DNA of 64,000 nucleotides from Brachypterus glaber (GCA_958510825.1 OY294051.1:26585265-26649264); one strand, 5' to 3'; counted from the first letter of the stretch, positions 22,501 to 32,659 are shown. Translations and numbers: made by a program. Notes: generated from the sequence alone by a model not told the origin.

Positions 22501-23211
22501 CCTTTTTGGGGTGGGTTGGGGGCCTACGGGGTTATTTGAGTTAATAATATCTATAATTATGGGAAAGTGGTCGCTGGAGGCTGGGTCTGTCAGTACTGCA
22601 AAATGTGAGTTGCGTGCTATTATGGGGGAGGCGATTGCTACGTCCGGAGCACTTACGTTTGGGGGGGCGACATTTCTAGTACCACAGCCATTGTTGAGTA
22701 TCACCGCAGTTTGATCTATTACTAGGTCGTGTAAGTTGTTGCCGTTGGAGCGGGAGATGTTGCAGCCGACAGTTGATCCCCACATTGGGTTTTGGGCGTT
22801 GAGGTCACCAACTAGAAGATAGGGGTCAGAAAGGTCTTCGAGGGTTTCTTTAATTGTAGTGATGGGGAGATGCTGGTCAGGGGGGTTATACATAGCTATT
22901 AATGAAAAAGATTTTAATTTAATGCCTAGAGCTTGAAACCGATTGTGACAATGCGTGGTAGAAATGTCGATTGCATTGTATTTAATGCTGGATTTTGTAA
23001 GTATAGCTAAGCCCCCTTTACCATCTGGTCTTTCCTGACGATAGGAGCTGTACCCTGAAATTTTAAGGTTATCTTCAAATTTTAAGAAAGTTTCGTTAAG
23101 TGTTACAATATCCGGATCTTCCTCGCGGATGATATTAATTAAAGCAGCCCTGTTTTGAAATACCGAGCGTATATTCCAATGAAGTATTTTTATATTCTCT
23201 AACTGTACCAT
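19507..23211 (-). CDS. LINE ORF2: endonuclease / reverse transcriptase / RNase H polyprotein
   Basis: Intact 1,234-residue ORF that nicks target DNA and reverse-transcribes the element RNA at the break. The N-terminus is an AP-like endonuclease (about 1-225): HWNIRS near 11, NETF with catalytic E near 40, GDLNAQN near 135 and SDHFP near 213. The reverse transcriptase (about 470-740) has SGYRPIALSS, LDIESAFDKV, GLPQGSILSP and the catalytic YADD near 654-657. RNase H (about 945-1,075) shows D951 (YTDAS), E986 (STAET), D1014 (FSDSQ), the WVPSHTG loop and D1070 (GNDWAD). A C-terminal CxC-x8-H-x4-C zinc motif lies at about 1,168-1,184. All catalytic residues are present. The start is the first ATG after the 62-bp inter-ORF gap; translation probably uses reinitiation. 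Confidence 0.95.
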   Translation of the reverse strand: MVQLENIKILHWNIRSVFQNRAALINIIREEDPDIVTLNETFLKFEDNLKISGYSSYRQERPDGKGGLAILTKSSIKYNAIDISTTHCHNRFQALGIKLKSFSLIAMYNPPDQHLPITTIKETLEDLSDPYLLVGDLNAQNPMWGSTVGCNISRSNGNNLHDLVIDQTAVILNNGCGTRNVAPPNVSAPDVAIASPIIARNSHFAVLTDPASSDHFPIIIDIINSNNPVGPQPTPKRDTYNLNLANWESFQEITNSTHLPDFENYNDLENFILSAADKCIPKKKNNNQRNVPHCPWWSNVCSDAVKKRKEAFENLKQNFNIDSFVQAKKIVAETKRVLISEKKRNFREFCSSLNINTPLSTIWNKIKRFSRGKEPPPKAPPLNNISQLLLEKLCPPFPQAPSPNAIFSSQKSDPFTLAELDFALTDKTDSTPGMDKISYSMFKNIHNSSKIKMLKIFNKILSKEIPPPQQWQKYLVIPIPKPNKDRTQLSGYRPIALSSCVLKLFETLIKNRMEHILEKNNSLYNLQFGFRKAKSIMDPIAYITSSVHNSLNKGEFTVLVTLDIESAFDKVNLPLLYPLLAETNFPKDIADVIIGLFQNRNIFVADMDSPSGHIGPHIAALGLPQGSILSPLLFNIYTNLLHLASILGCKIIQYADDLAIICSGRDLNIVINAINKTIQNIVAWLHEHGLSVSPQKSTAMLFRKTIRHPSLFPITIENSIIPWVNSTKYLGIILDYSLSFKEHIDMLCSRANKRSNILRSLCGTKWGADPKILLILYKAIIRPFLDFGSPFFNRVPKKSLYKLSKIQFQSLRIIGGYMKSTPTNVLLAETGEQPLDLRRNWLASRYIGKLFSLQNSPILGKVISVYADFQNSPYWNNKKCPPIIYALEYFLTKAPMISKSPNIPYFQTEFNCVTLKKKLHSAPLQKSDNNSQAFLDYVNKYWTDFTHIYTDASINSEGNSGIGVYNPPEFKFSAKTPKFVSISTAETLAIKKAVLYAAEQFHNHSSKKFIIFSDSQSALKKISHNKNSSKKDQLTFSIKKLILDIESKGASVELCWVPSHTGIPGNDWADRLAAAGCNAQNQIKTKGHWQEFIKETKNNIRNDWRQRWEEDNTKGRFFKQHTTTLQDPWILRTDLDRRHTSTYLRLRSGHCLMKAHLHRIGIENSPSCPCGHPNQDIEHFIMECPLHERESKSLYHNLSKTIPSPISLPQILSRTSPKIVKHVVEFLDSIRFNP

Positions 23212-23273
23212 TAAAAGAAAGTAAGGTAAAAATTAAAAAGCAGTAAAAGCAAAGAAGATCTGTTGTTGGAAAA

Positions 23274-25265
23274 TTATATTTGGGAGGGTGGGATGGATGA
23301 AGGCGGAAGTGTTATATGGTAGGTCGTGGGTGGTGGGGGGAGGGGAGGTAGAAGGGGGGACAAGGAGGTAGGGGGGAGGGGAATGGGAGCGGGGGGAACT
23401 GAGGGAAGGATTTCTGGGATAAGGTTAGGGGGGGAGGATGGGGGGGAGGGGCTAGAGTATTTGGCCATATTTTTAATGATGTAGGCTATGTCGTTAAGTA
23501 GTTGGTGTAATGGTGCATCTTTAATCTTGTCTTTGTTAATATCGTTTTTAAAAAGGTTGGCTAGACTCTTAGCTGCAGAGCCTCTAAGTATCGTTGGTGA
23601 AACTGGGTTGGCCACACTGACATTCCCCTGAAATGCTAAGCGGGATGGACCACTAGCCTGGCTTCGACCAGAGGGAAATAGCAGCTGACTATCATGAAGT
23701 TCGCGATCATAGCTTTGTGAAGGTGGTGTTCTAGGTTTGTTCTTTGTAATTTGGTTGTACTGTCTGTCGTTTGTTTTCCTTGCAATGTGATTAGGGAGGT
23801 GAAATTCGCTGTTTTCTCGTTGAGGGAGAGAGGGAAATGTTTCCAGATTGTTCAGCTCTACTGTTCGAGGGAGGGGATTCCTCTTTGGATACTTTTGTTG
23901 GGCTTCATAAAAGGAGATCCTATTATGGGCCATGTAGTCGTTAATGTTTTTTTGTCTTTCAAATTCTTGACAAGATTTCCTGTCTGTAGCCTCATGTCCT
24001 CCTCCACAGTTTGTGCAGTAGGCCTTGCATAGTTCCGTAGCTTTGTCATGTTCGTCTTGGCCACATCTGGCGCATCTTTTTTTGCCTTTGCAGATTTTGG
24101 CTGAGTGCCCAAACCTGTAGCATTTCATACATTGGTTGACCGTTGGAACATATACGTTTACTGGAATGGAGAAAAAGTTATATTGAATTTCTTTTGGTAA
24201 TTCTTTTCCAGCAAAAGTAAGGACTACCAATTCTGAGTCTTTGTACATTGTTTTGCCTTGTTCGTCTTTCATAAGTTTTCCAGTTCTGTCTCTCTTTGGT
24301 AATTGAATCCGCCTGGTTGCGATTATATTTGCTTTTTTGTTTCTGATTGTGGCTTCTGCTTGTAGTTCATTGAGATTAAAATCTGTTGGAATGGATCTGA
24401 CCAGCCCTTTACAGGTCGTAAGGTTTATTGGTATATATAATTTCCATTGAGTAATATCTTGCCTTTCAACAAAATGGTTTGCATGTTCTACTGATGTGAA
24501 ATCAATACCCACTCTATTAAAGCCTTTGGATTTGATTTTTTCTATGCCTTGGACGTTTTTATTCTTCATTTCTTTGGCCACTGTCATACAATGGGCCGCT
24601 GAAATATTTCTATCTCTGCTTTCTACTATAACTGTGTATGGCTTTGATTGGTTTTCTTGGTATAGTATTTTTGGGATTTGAGAGGTATCCATGGCTACAT
24701 TTTGGCTTGGAGGGGCATTTTCTGAGTTTGAATTAGCACTGGTTGGTTCTTGGCTTGCTGGAGAGGGTTGAATGCCATCCATTGGTTGGCTGTGATCATT
24801 TTCTTGGCTGATATTTCCGTTTGGTTGAGAATTTGCGGAAATCTTGTTTTCATTAGCAGCTTTCGAGTTAGGATTACTTGAGAGGTTAGGTGTGAGTGGT
24901 TTGCTTTGTGTGAATTCAGGATTCATAGGATCTGCTTTTGAGTTCCTTTTAAAACTTTGAATTTTTACATTTAGGAGTTTAGGGGCTTTTGCAGATTGAG
25001 GAGAATTCTGATGTTCAGCTATTTGTCTTTTTATTTTTTTTAAGGTGGAGATTTTTTCTTTGCTTTGTTCCGTGGTTGCTTTGATTTGTTCGCTGGATAA
25101 TTTTGTTGCAACTTCTTCTACTAAGTGGGACATTTCTTCAGGAAGGACATGTTGTTTGGAGGTGATTTTTTTAAATGTGTATAAACTTTTGGCAGTTAAG
25201 CATGTACTACTTTGAGGAGATTGTTTGGGGGGCCCTGTGGAGGACCCCCCGGGATTAAAGGACAT
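23274..25265 (-). CDS. LINE ORF1: gag-like RNA-binding protein with zinc knuckles
   Basis: Intact 663-residue ORF, the nucleic-acid chaperone that packages the element RNA. Residues 1-200 are low-complexity (N, S, P, Q, K rich). About 205-375 forms an RRM-like gag domain typical of these ORF1 proteins (YTVIVESRD start). Three CCHC-type zinc knuckles follow at about 379-432: CMKCYRFGHSAKIC is a canonical CX2CX4HX4C, while CARCGQDEHDKATELC and CTNCGGGHEATDRKSC are variants. The tail from about 600 is strongly proline-rich. The ATG at 25,263-25,265 is the first in frame after the 5' UTR, and the stop TAA lies 62 bp before ORF2. Assignment rests on knuckles plus position upstream of an RNase H-bearing ORF2. 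Confidence 0.93.
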   Translation of the reverse strand: MSFNPGGSSTGPPKQSPQSSTCLTAKSLYTFKKITSKQHVLPEEMSHLVEEVATKLSSEQIKATTEQSKEKISTLKKIKRQIAEHQNSPQSAKAPKLLNVKIQSFKRNSKADPMNPEFTQSKPLTPNLSSNPNSKAANENKISANSQPNGNISQENDHSQPMDGIQPSPASQEPTSANSNSENAPPSQNVAMDTSQIPKILYQENQSKPYTVIVESRDRNISAAHCMTVAKEMKNKNVQGIEKIKSKGFNRVGIDFTSVEHANHFVERQDITQWKLYIPINLTTCKGLVRSIPTDFNLNELQAEATIRNKKANIIATRRIQLPKRDRTGKLMKDEQGKTMYKDSELVVLTFAGKELPKEIQYNFFSIPVNVYVPTVNQCMKCYRFGHSAKICKGKKRCARCGQDEHDKATELCKAYCTNCGGGHEATDRKSCQEFERQKNINDYMAHNRISFYEAQQKYPKRNPLPRTVELNNLETFPSLPQRENSEFHLPNHIARKTNDRQYNQITKNKPRTPPSQSYDRELHDSQLLFPSGRSQASGPSRLAFQGNVSVANPVSPTILRGSAAKSLANLFKNDINKDKIKDAPLHQLLNDIAYIIKNMAKYSSPSPPSSPPNLIPEILPSVPPAPIPLPPTSLSPLLPPLPPPPTTYHITLPPSSIPPSQI

Positions 25266-25544
25266 GCACTAGAAGCTCAAGAGAAGCGTGCTTGAAATAA
25301 TGAAAGTGAAGTGAAAAGCCTAATTACGGCGGCCTGAGGCCTATACTGACTTACCCCGGATTGTATTCTTCTTCGTGGTGTTGATGGTGTCTTCTTTAGT
25401 TGAAAAGTTAAAATAATAACGTTAATTTTATAAAAATTACGCGCAATAAAATTTTTAGGCACTTAACCGTTTTAACTCAGTCGTACCAATCTCCATGCGG
25501 ACATGGTCAGTTTTTAAATTATTTTAATGAATCAAAAATTACTT

Positions 25545-25555
25545 TTCACGTATTT
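25545..25555. repeat. Target-site duplication, LINE 5' side
   Basis: TTCACGTATTT, matching 19,334-19,344. The element 5' end is taken as 25,544 on this basis. Confidence 0.9.
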
Positions 25556-26204
25556 AAAAAACTTTTTTGTATGTAGGTATTAAAATCAGGGATAATCCAT
25601 CCATTAGGGAAATCTGGGGAAATCTTATTTTGCAACTCCTGTGGTCACCCTGCATTAGATGTACTGTGATTGTGTGTGTTGTCTAGTTTCATTTTCCCTC
25701 TTTTGTGGTTGATAAAGACTGCAAACTGACCATTCCACTTTAGCAGCCTGTGGCCTTTCTTACCGAAGCTTTTTATTAAAGACTCCGGGCTTCTTTAGTG
25801 GTTTGGTCGACCTGTAGTCCGTAAATTTACTTATTGTTCACAGTTTTAATTTTTTACCTTCTGTTCCAGATTCGATTTATTTAACTATCTAAGGTCTAAA
25901 TTGTACAGAAAATTGCATGATTGTGAATACAATTTTTTTGTGTTTTGTACTTAATTAAAAATAAAGATATTAGGATATTAAAAAGTTATTGTTTTAATTT
26001 TTAAATTTGAATATATCCGAGGTGGTAGATTCCTTTAAATCCCCCTAGTAGTTCAAATGTATCATTAAACCTAACCTCAACTTATGCAGGCTTGCCATTA
26101 GCGGAACATAACTATCCCTAGAGTTTTTAAAGTTGGCAACATTGATTTTTAGCATTCAGGTTTGCCAATAGAGGAACATAACTATCCCTATAGTTTATCT
26201 AAGC

Positions 26205-26756
26205 TGAAAGGTCCTATCTACATAGATTTAACTGCCGTTAAAAGCTAAAAAGTCCTATCTACATACTGCCGTGCTAGGCTAAAACGTCCTATCTACATAC
26301 TGCCGTGCTAGGCTAAAAGGTCCTATTTACATACTGCCTTAGGCTAAAAAGTCCTATCTACATACTGCCGTGCTATGCTAAAAGGTCCTATCTACATACT
26401 GCCGCGCTAGGCTGAAAGGTCCTATCTACATAGGTTTAACTGCCGTTCTAAGCTAAAAAGTCCTATCTACATACTGCCGTGCTAGGCTAAAACGTCCTAT
26501 ACATACTGCCGTGGTAGGCTAAAAGGTCCTATCCACATACTGCCGCGCTATGCTGTCCTATGTACATACTGCCGTGCTAAGCTAAAAGGTCCTATCTACA
26601 TAGGTTTAACATACACTGCCGTGCTAAGCTAAAAAGTCCTATCTACATACTGCCGTACTACTGAAAGGTCCTATCTACATAGGTTTAACACAAATAGGAC
26701 CTTTCAGCTTAGAAAGGCAGTACATATAGGACTTTTCAGCTTAGAAGGCAGTAGGT
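26205..26756. repeat. 34-bp minisatellite at the centre of the palindrome
   Basis: About 14 units of GGTCCTATCTACATACTGCC + GTGCTAGGCTAAAA, some with the variant CATAGGTTTAACTGCCGTT. Near 26,692 the orientation flips: the last two units read AGGACCTTTCAGCTTAG and AAGGCAGTA, the complement of the preceding ones. The array therefore contains the axis of the B/C inversion. Spacers are not conserved as CRISPR spacers would be; the whole unit repeats. Confidence 0.9.
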
Positions 26757-27156
26757 GGATTTAAACTAATTTTAAGGAATCTACCACCTGGGATATATTC
26801 ATATTTAAAAATTAAAACAAGAAATTTTTAATATCCTAGTATCTTTATTTTTAATGAAGTACAAAACACAAAAAAAAAAATTATTCACAATCATGCAATT
26901 TTCTGTACAATTAAGTCCTTAGATAGTTAAATAAATCGAATCTGGAACAGAAGGTAAAAAATTAAAACTGAACAATAAGTAAATTTACGGACTACAGGTC
27001 GACCAAACCACTAAAGAAGCCCGGAGTCTTTAATAAAAAGCTTCGGTAAGAAAGGCCACAGGCTGCTAAAGTGGAATGGTCAGTTTGCAGTCTTTATCAA
27101 CCACAAAAGAGAGAAAATGAACCTAGACAACACACACAATCACAGTACATCTAATG

Positions 27157-27765
27157 CAGGGTGACCACAGGATTTGCAAAGATTTCCCCAGATTTCCCTA
27201 ATGGGTGGATTATCCCTGATTTTAATACCTACATACAAAAAAGTTTTTTTAAGACGTGAAGGGAGCTAAACATATCCTCACCACTCCCCATTCCATCTTC
27301 CAAAGCATTCATTTTGTGAAGTCGCTCGGCATGCTCCTGAGCGTGAAAGGTTCTTCCCTAGATGTTTAACACACCGCACCCTACACTCGTCTACGTTATA
27401 AATAAAAAAGTCTCATAAATGTAGTTTTAAATGTATTGTGAACATAAATCAAGAAGCCAACGGAAGGGAAACGGGTATGGAACAGTCCAGACTAATCCTG
27501 TCACCCTCAACTAAATACTAGATCGAGCTGGCCAACTACCCACAAGGAAAAAGCCATAAGGGAATTGGAAATTGGAGCTAAACATAAACATAAGGCTGTA
27601 AACAAAAGAATATTTCTCACTATGATTAATATAAAAAGTTTTTTCAAAAATTTAAAATTTAAATATTTATTTTGCTCGTTTCTGAGTTTAATTTCGATTT
27701 CCTAATTTTTTAAAGTTGACCAAATTCCCTGATTTTCCCAACTTCCCCAATCTGTGGGCACCCTG
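27157..27765. mobile_element. CAGGGTG-type MITE, copy C, carrying an insertion
   Basis: Same element as in A and D (ends CAGGGTGACCACAGG and CTGTGGGCACCCTG), enlarged to 609 bp by the 299-bp insertion at 27,275-27,573. Confidence 0.75.
27275..27573. mobile_element. 299-bp retro-insertion, family unknown
   Basis: The insert is flanked by an exact 13-bp duplication GGAGCTAAACATA (27,262-27,274 and 27,574-27,586); the other three copies have the site uninterrupted. Long duplications of this size are typical of LINE/SINE integration. I see no poly(A), no clear tRNA-type A/B boxes and no long ORF, so it may be a SINE or a 5'-truncated LINE end of unknown family. Confidence 0.6.
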
Positions 27766-29455
27766 TAATTAAGGCTCTGTAGACCTTTACCTGTAATGTA
27801 TGACTAAATAAATTTAAAAAAAATGAATGAACTGACTTCCATTTCAGATATGCATTAGACATTTAAATGCCCAGTCAGACAGCTGATGTATATCTGATGG
27901 ATCAATCAATTAGTTCCAAGAGATATCCATCAATTGTCTGGTAAATTGTTAAAGTCAGGCATTTGGTTGTCTAATGAACATGCGAAATGGATGTGCACTG
28001 GATAAACACTAGATATACCATGTTGTATGACAATTCCTTGTCTAAGTCCCTCGTCCCGTTGAGGAAGATAACGGTTCTGGCTAAGGATCTCGACAAAAGG
28101 CAAAAGTGACTAAAACCTGAATTCCTCTGCAGAGAAAATCCCCCACAGGCGAGAAACTTACACTATAAGGCATTTCCTCTGAAGCAAAACAAGTCAAGAT
28201 AGGCATCAAAAACAACCGTTTCCCCCATGCGGGCGATTAGAAATTGACACAATTGATACGTTTGATTTGGTCACGAATGTTACCACGGTGTCCGGTCGCT
28301 ATTCTTAGAAGTCTAACCTAAGACAACTACTAAAAGTGTTGCAAAAAATTCCATAATATTCCTTCCGGAAGAACTACAAAATTGTTTTGGAACATTCTAG
28401 CAGGAGCCTTATTTTAGGGTCCTCCAATAAGTTGACCCCATACCCTCGATTTCGTGATCACAAAGGCACCAATTTTCCCTATCCAGGCCACAATCGCCTC
28501 TGCGATCCCCAGTTACCTTACCAAAAGCACCGAAGCACTTTTGAGCGGGTGGAAAGGTGCCGTACGCTTCCAAGTACATGGAAATACGACGCTATTCCAA
28601 AAGGTTAGTTTGCCCACCTGCATGCGCCGCCAATGAATTAAATATACTGTGTACTGAAAGGCGCTACGGACTGAATCATACTCAGTCGGAAGGTCCTGTC
28701 TAGCACTCAACCAGTACCATATCCAATGGCATGTTTCCCATAAAAGTACAAGTATCTTTATAAGAACCTGAGAATAAAATGTATTTATTAGCAAGCCCCC
28801 AGTATAAGTAATTCAATACGTAAATTATTGACACGGAATACTTCGGCGATCTCGCCGCTCAATAGATGTCATTAATGATATACGATAATAATAATAATAA
28901 TATAAATAATAAAAATAAAGACACTTGTGCTAGTTTGGGTTATTGAGATTTTAGCCGTTTACAATTCATTGAACACAAAGTTAACCCATTGCTATCACCC
29001 TCCAGTTACTGGCCAGAGAACATGCAAATTTAAATATTGTTCACAAAAGCTGCTGTTTTAACTTTTTACCTTTAAGTGGATGTATACAATCACCACAGTA
29101 ATTAAATTAGGGACTCTGAATAAAGTGAAATTAATCTTTCGTTGAAAAATAATGCCACTTCATTCAAAGACCTTAATTCAAAATTGTCATGATCATATAA
29201 ACCCACCTTTTTTTTTGTCCTGTTGAGTTTGACTTCTCGTTTTACACTGGAATATCATGATTTATGTCCATCGATTTAGTAAGGAATAGGCTTGTACAGT
29301 TTTTTACATATTACATCCACATATAAACTTTACATGATATCTTTAAAAAAAAGTTTTGATAGAAAAGGAGCTGGACTGGGTGAAAAAAATAGCTGCTTAG
29401 GTGATAAAATAGGTTCGAAATATCTACTCCAGTTTATCCAGTTTCATTTTAATCT
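27766..29455 (-). repeat. Conserved non-coding module M, copy C
   Basis: Mirror of 17,461-19,140, with long stretches identical to it (for example 28,387-28,608 against 18,298-18,519). Confidence 0.75.
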
Positions 29456-30919
29456 TTCTTGAAATAATGAACATTGAACCTGAAAAAAAAACAAACAATA
29501 TTACAAAAAAAAAGCATTGTTATTAATTATAACAAGATACATAATGCTTAAAGCAGCTTTCTAGAGTATACTCGCAGCTGCAAGTTACGGTATGTCAAAA
29601 AAAAAATCCCGATTTTCGAGATCAAAAAAATTAAAAGTTGCTCCTTTGTAAATACACTGCCCAGTAAAAGAGCTTTCCCATTTTTCACCGCCCATAAAAT
29701 GGATTTTTTATTATCAGATTCACTTTCAGCAACCATAAAAAAAACCTTAATATACCAATTTTCACGAAAACTACCCCTGCTCCTTTAGGGGTAAAGTTAG
29801 AATTTTTTTATTATCAGATTCACTTTCAGCAACCTCAAAAACCCCAATACACCAGTTTTCACGAAAACTACCCCCACCCCTCAGGGGGTGAAATTAGAAA
29901 AAAAGTATTATCAGATTCATATTCGTCGACCCCAAAAACCCCTATATACCAATTTTGAAAAAAATAATATTGAAAAATATTTACCCCCTCATCCCCTCGG
30001 GGGTGGAATTAGAAAAGTTTTTTTTATCAGATTCAATTTCAGCAACCTTGAAAACCCATATATAGCAATTTTCAAATTTTTCTAAAAAAAATGTATTTTT
30101 CCCCAATGTTTACCAAAAACAATCCCTTGCGAGAACTTTTGGTAACATACCTGTATGCCAAATTTCAAGTCTCTAGCTTAAAGTGTTCTTAAGTTATCGT
30201 GCCCACAAGATTTCCCGGACAGACCGATCGACAATTTTTTTTTTGCTCGAAATTGATTTATATTGACATAAAACGTCATAAAACGCAAAAACACACAAAA
30301 AATTTTTTGAAAATGTTTGCACGAATACAAGGCTTTCAGAAATTTTGAAAATTTTCAAAATGGGAAAGCAAAAACGGTGGCAGCTCAAAAATGAACCAAC
30401 ACAAATGATGCTTAGAGGTAGCTCAACATTGTATACAGAACCGCTAAAAGCGATTTTGAGTTATCGTGGTCACAAAGTTTCCCGGACAGACATATTTTTC
30501 GCGAAAATCATCTTTTTACGAGTATAAAAACCAATAATTTATTTTTAACATTTTTGGCTAACACAAGACTTTACAGAAAAACAAAATATTTTTAAAGCAC
30601 TTACATGGAAGTAAAAATAAAAAAATAAATAAATATTTGATAAAGCCACCTTATTTTGGGTTGGTAAAATTCGCGTACTTTTTTCCGATTTCTACCAAAG
30701 CTTGCAATACTTGTTTAGGCAAAAAAAAGCTTTCTCGAGTTATCATGGTCACAATGTTTCCGGACAGACCGACAGACAGACATTTCTTTTTTCTGCATAT
30801 CAAAAAAACATTTTTGGAGACGTTTTTTACTAACGTAAAACTTTTACATGGAAAAGTAAAGTTTAAACACAAAAGAATAATCAAATATACCAACGGTGGC
30901 CATATTTAGAAGTTCTCTT

Positions 30920-31378
30920 AGATAGATAGATCAGTTTACTGTTTTAAAAGAAATTACATTTCTTATAACAAAGCTGTGTTGTGTAAATTTTGAGTTAGAC
31001 TACTAAGCATTGTTTACAATATTAAAGTGAGTATACAGTAAGTTGTGAAAAGGAGATTATTCAGATAGTACAAAACTTCTTAATTTAAGACAATTAATAA
31101 TAAAATGTATAATTTGTTTAAGGGTGCTTTCTGTACCTGAGTTGAGCAAGTCAATAACTTCGGTTATATGTAACGCTTCAGATAAGTGTAAAGGTCTGAA
31201 ATGCTTATATATAGGACATTCTAAAATTATGTGTTCCAGAGATTCTTTTTGTTGCAAGTTGCATACTGTACATATTTCGTTAGTATCAATATGGTAGGTT
31301 ATTCTGTTAAAGGAGAATTTTAGGTGATTTGGGCTACATGTTCGCAGTTGGGTTAAAATTCTTAAAATGTAGAAGGGA
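30920..31378 (-). mobile_element. 459-bp 5'-truncated non-LTR retrotransposon
   Basis: Exact 12-bp duplication AGAAGTTCTCTT flanks the insert (30,908-30,919 and 31,379-31,390), and copy B has the empty site near 15,940. On the minus strand it starts abruptly inside a reading frame and ends in CTATCTATCT. The encoded end matches the C-terminus of LINE ORF2 proteins. It is a different family from the 6.2-kb LINE, judging from the tail and the zinc-motif sequence. Confidence 0.8.
31057..31377 (-). pseudogene. C-terminal fragment of a LINE ORF2 protein
   Basis: The frame is open from the 5' junction of the insertion to a stop at 31,057, about 106 codons. It includes RTCSPNHLKFSF, then ICTVCN, ESLEHIILECPIY, giving the C-x2-C ... 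H-x4-C zinc motif found near the C-terminus of many ORF2 proteins. No start codon or upstream domains are present, so it is dead on arrival rather than decayed. Confidence 0.75.
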
Positions 31379-31923
31379 AGAAGTTCTCTTCTTTATATGG
31401 TTTCTTTATTGGGTTTAGCTGAAATCGTTTTCAGTCAGCTATCATGATAATAAAGTTTTCCAAACAGATAAAAATTCAGTTTCTTAGTTGGCATTTTGTT
31501 TTCGAGTCTTTAACTCAAAATGTTTTTTAAAGAAAAAATTATAATTAAAAAAAAAAACAATTTTTTAAGCAAATAAATACTTTAAACTACATTTAACTAA
31601 CCTGACTGTCGTGTGGACGCTCTTTTTACGTAGTGATTCACTTAGAACATAAAAAAAAAACGATTTTTGTAAAAAAAATTAAAAACAAATATTTCGTTTT
31701 TGTTTCTTTTACAAAAAAAATTTTTTTTTCGTAAAAACAGCGTCAAAATGACAGCCCGGTTAGTGGAATATAGTTTAAAGTGCCTATTTAGTAAACAGTA
31801 TTTACTTTTTTTTATTCCAATTTTTACCTGTCCCCGGTAAATGAATACTTTGATCCGATCAGTGTGTATTAAAGGTCTTTAGATATTATTATGCTCTCTA
31901 TAGAGGGCACTAGTGGTTATCAG

Positions 31924-32659
31924 CAGTACCCGGTGTATTTCCAGTTGTAGTTTAGTTTTCAGGTCTATAACAGAGGCTTTACCTGGAAATAATTCAGTTT
32001 TAATTTTCGGTTTATCGAGCAGGGTTTAAGGCCGCAAATAAAAACCAATTTTGCGACGTTGAACTGTTATTTTTTAACGTATTTTTCAAAAAACTGATTT
32101 TTTGAAATATCTCAAGATCCGTGCATCCTAGGGAAAAAACGTTCTATATAAAAATAAAGAGGGCCAAATTTACAAAAAAAATCGTTCCATGTATTTTTTT
32201 GTACGACTTATAGCTAATTCACGACACCGCCTTAAATGTTACACTTTAGGTTTTTAGGTTTTTTTCGAATAACTAAAATTATTCTTTGAGTCGGTTAGGC
32301 ATGCCCCTTAGAACATTTGGGGTAAAATTCACACATTTGTGCCCCATTATCTCGAGTAAACCGATTTTCTATTAAAAATCACCATTGTATTAAGTATAAA
32401 AAAACCTTCCTTTCATATAAAACGTTTTTTGTCCTAGAATGCACTGATCTTGAAGTATTTTGAAAAACCCGTTTTTTGTGAAAAATAAGTTAAAAAAATG
32501 ACAGTTCAAAATTGAGTTCAACATCGAAAAGTTGTTTTATTATTTTCGGCCCTAACCCTACTCAATAAACCAAAAATCAAAACTCCCTGATTTATTTCCA
32601 GGTCAAGGCTCTTTTATTGACCTGAAGCTGGACTATAACTGCAAATAAGCCGGGTACTG
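31924..32659. mobile_element. CAGTACCCGG MITE, copy C
   Basis: Mirror of 14,509-15,418 with an internal deletion of about 170 bp; ends CAGTACCCGGTGTATTTCC and GCCGGGTACTG are kept. Confidence 0.7.

Larger units (their letters stand above)
19345..25544 (-). mobile_element. Full-length I-like non-LTR retrotransposon, 6.2 kb
   Basis: On the minus strand the order is a 279-bp 5' UTR (25,266-25,544), ORF1 (gag-like, zinc knuckles), a 62-bp gap, ORF2 (endonuclease, reverse transcriptase, RNase H) and a 3' UTR of about 160 bp ending in GGAAGAAGAAGAAGAAGAAG. Exact 11-bp duplications flank it. Both ORFs are intact, so it is young and possibly still competent. ORF1 with three CCHC knuckles, RNase H inside ORF2 and a simple-repeat tail rather than poly(A) are characters of the I superclade; the exact clade needs a tree. 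The 5' UTR probably contains an internal promoter, but I cannot point to its elements. Confidence 0.93.
19141..25652. mobile_element. CAGGGTG-type MITE, copy B, split by the LINE
   Basis: The left part (19,141-19,344) and right part (25,545-25,652) together reproduce the 295-bp element of copies A and D. They are separated by the 6.2-kb LINE and its target duplication, so the LINE arrived after the MITE. Confidence 0.8.
4683..26190 (+). repeat. Composite repeat unit, copy B (left arm of the giant palindrome)
   Basis: From about 4,683 rightwards the sequence is mirrored by copy C, which ends at about 43,115. For example, CCTCGCGAAATGAATACC near 4,743 has its complement near 43,050. Mirror pairs continue inward through 5,340/40,740, 8,772/38,697, 14,100/33,050, 16,430/30,430 and 18,360/28,530 to the minisatellite at 26,205. 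The stretch around 18,300-18,520 looks identical to its mirror at 28,387-28,608, while outer parts show more differences. Private to B are the 6.2-kb LINE (19,345-25,544), a 0.97-kb insert at 10,704-11,672 and a mariner-type MITE (7,795-8,508). Confidence 0.9.

Noticed and set aside
19514..22714. Several plus-strand open frames of 60-133 codons within the LINE
   Set aside because: Antisense shadows of the intact ORF2.
26205..26692. CRISPR-like array
   Set aside because: The whole 34-bp unit repeats with no variable spacers, and the genome is eukaryotic. It is a minisatellite.
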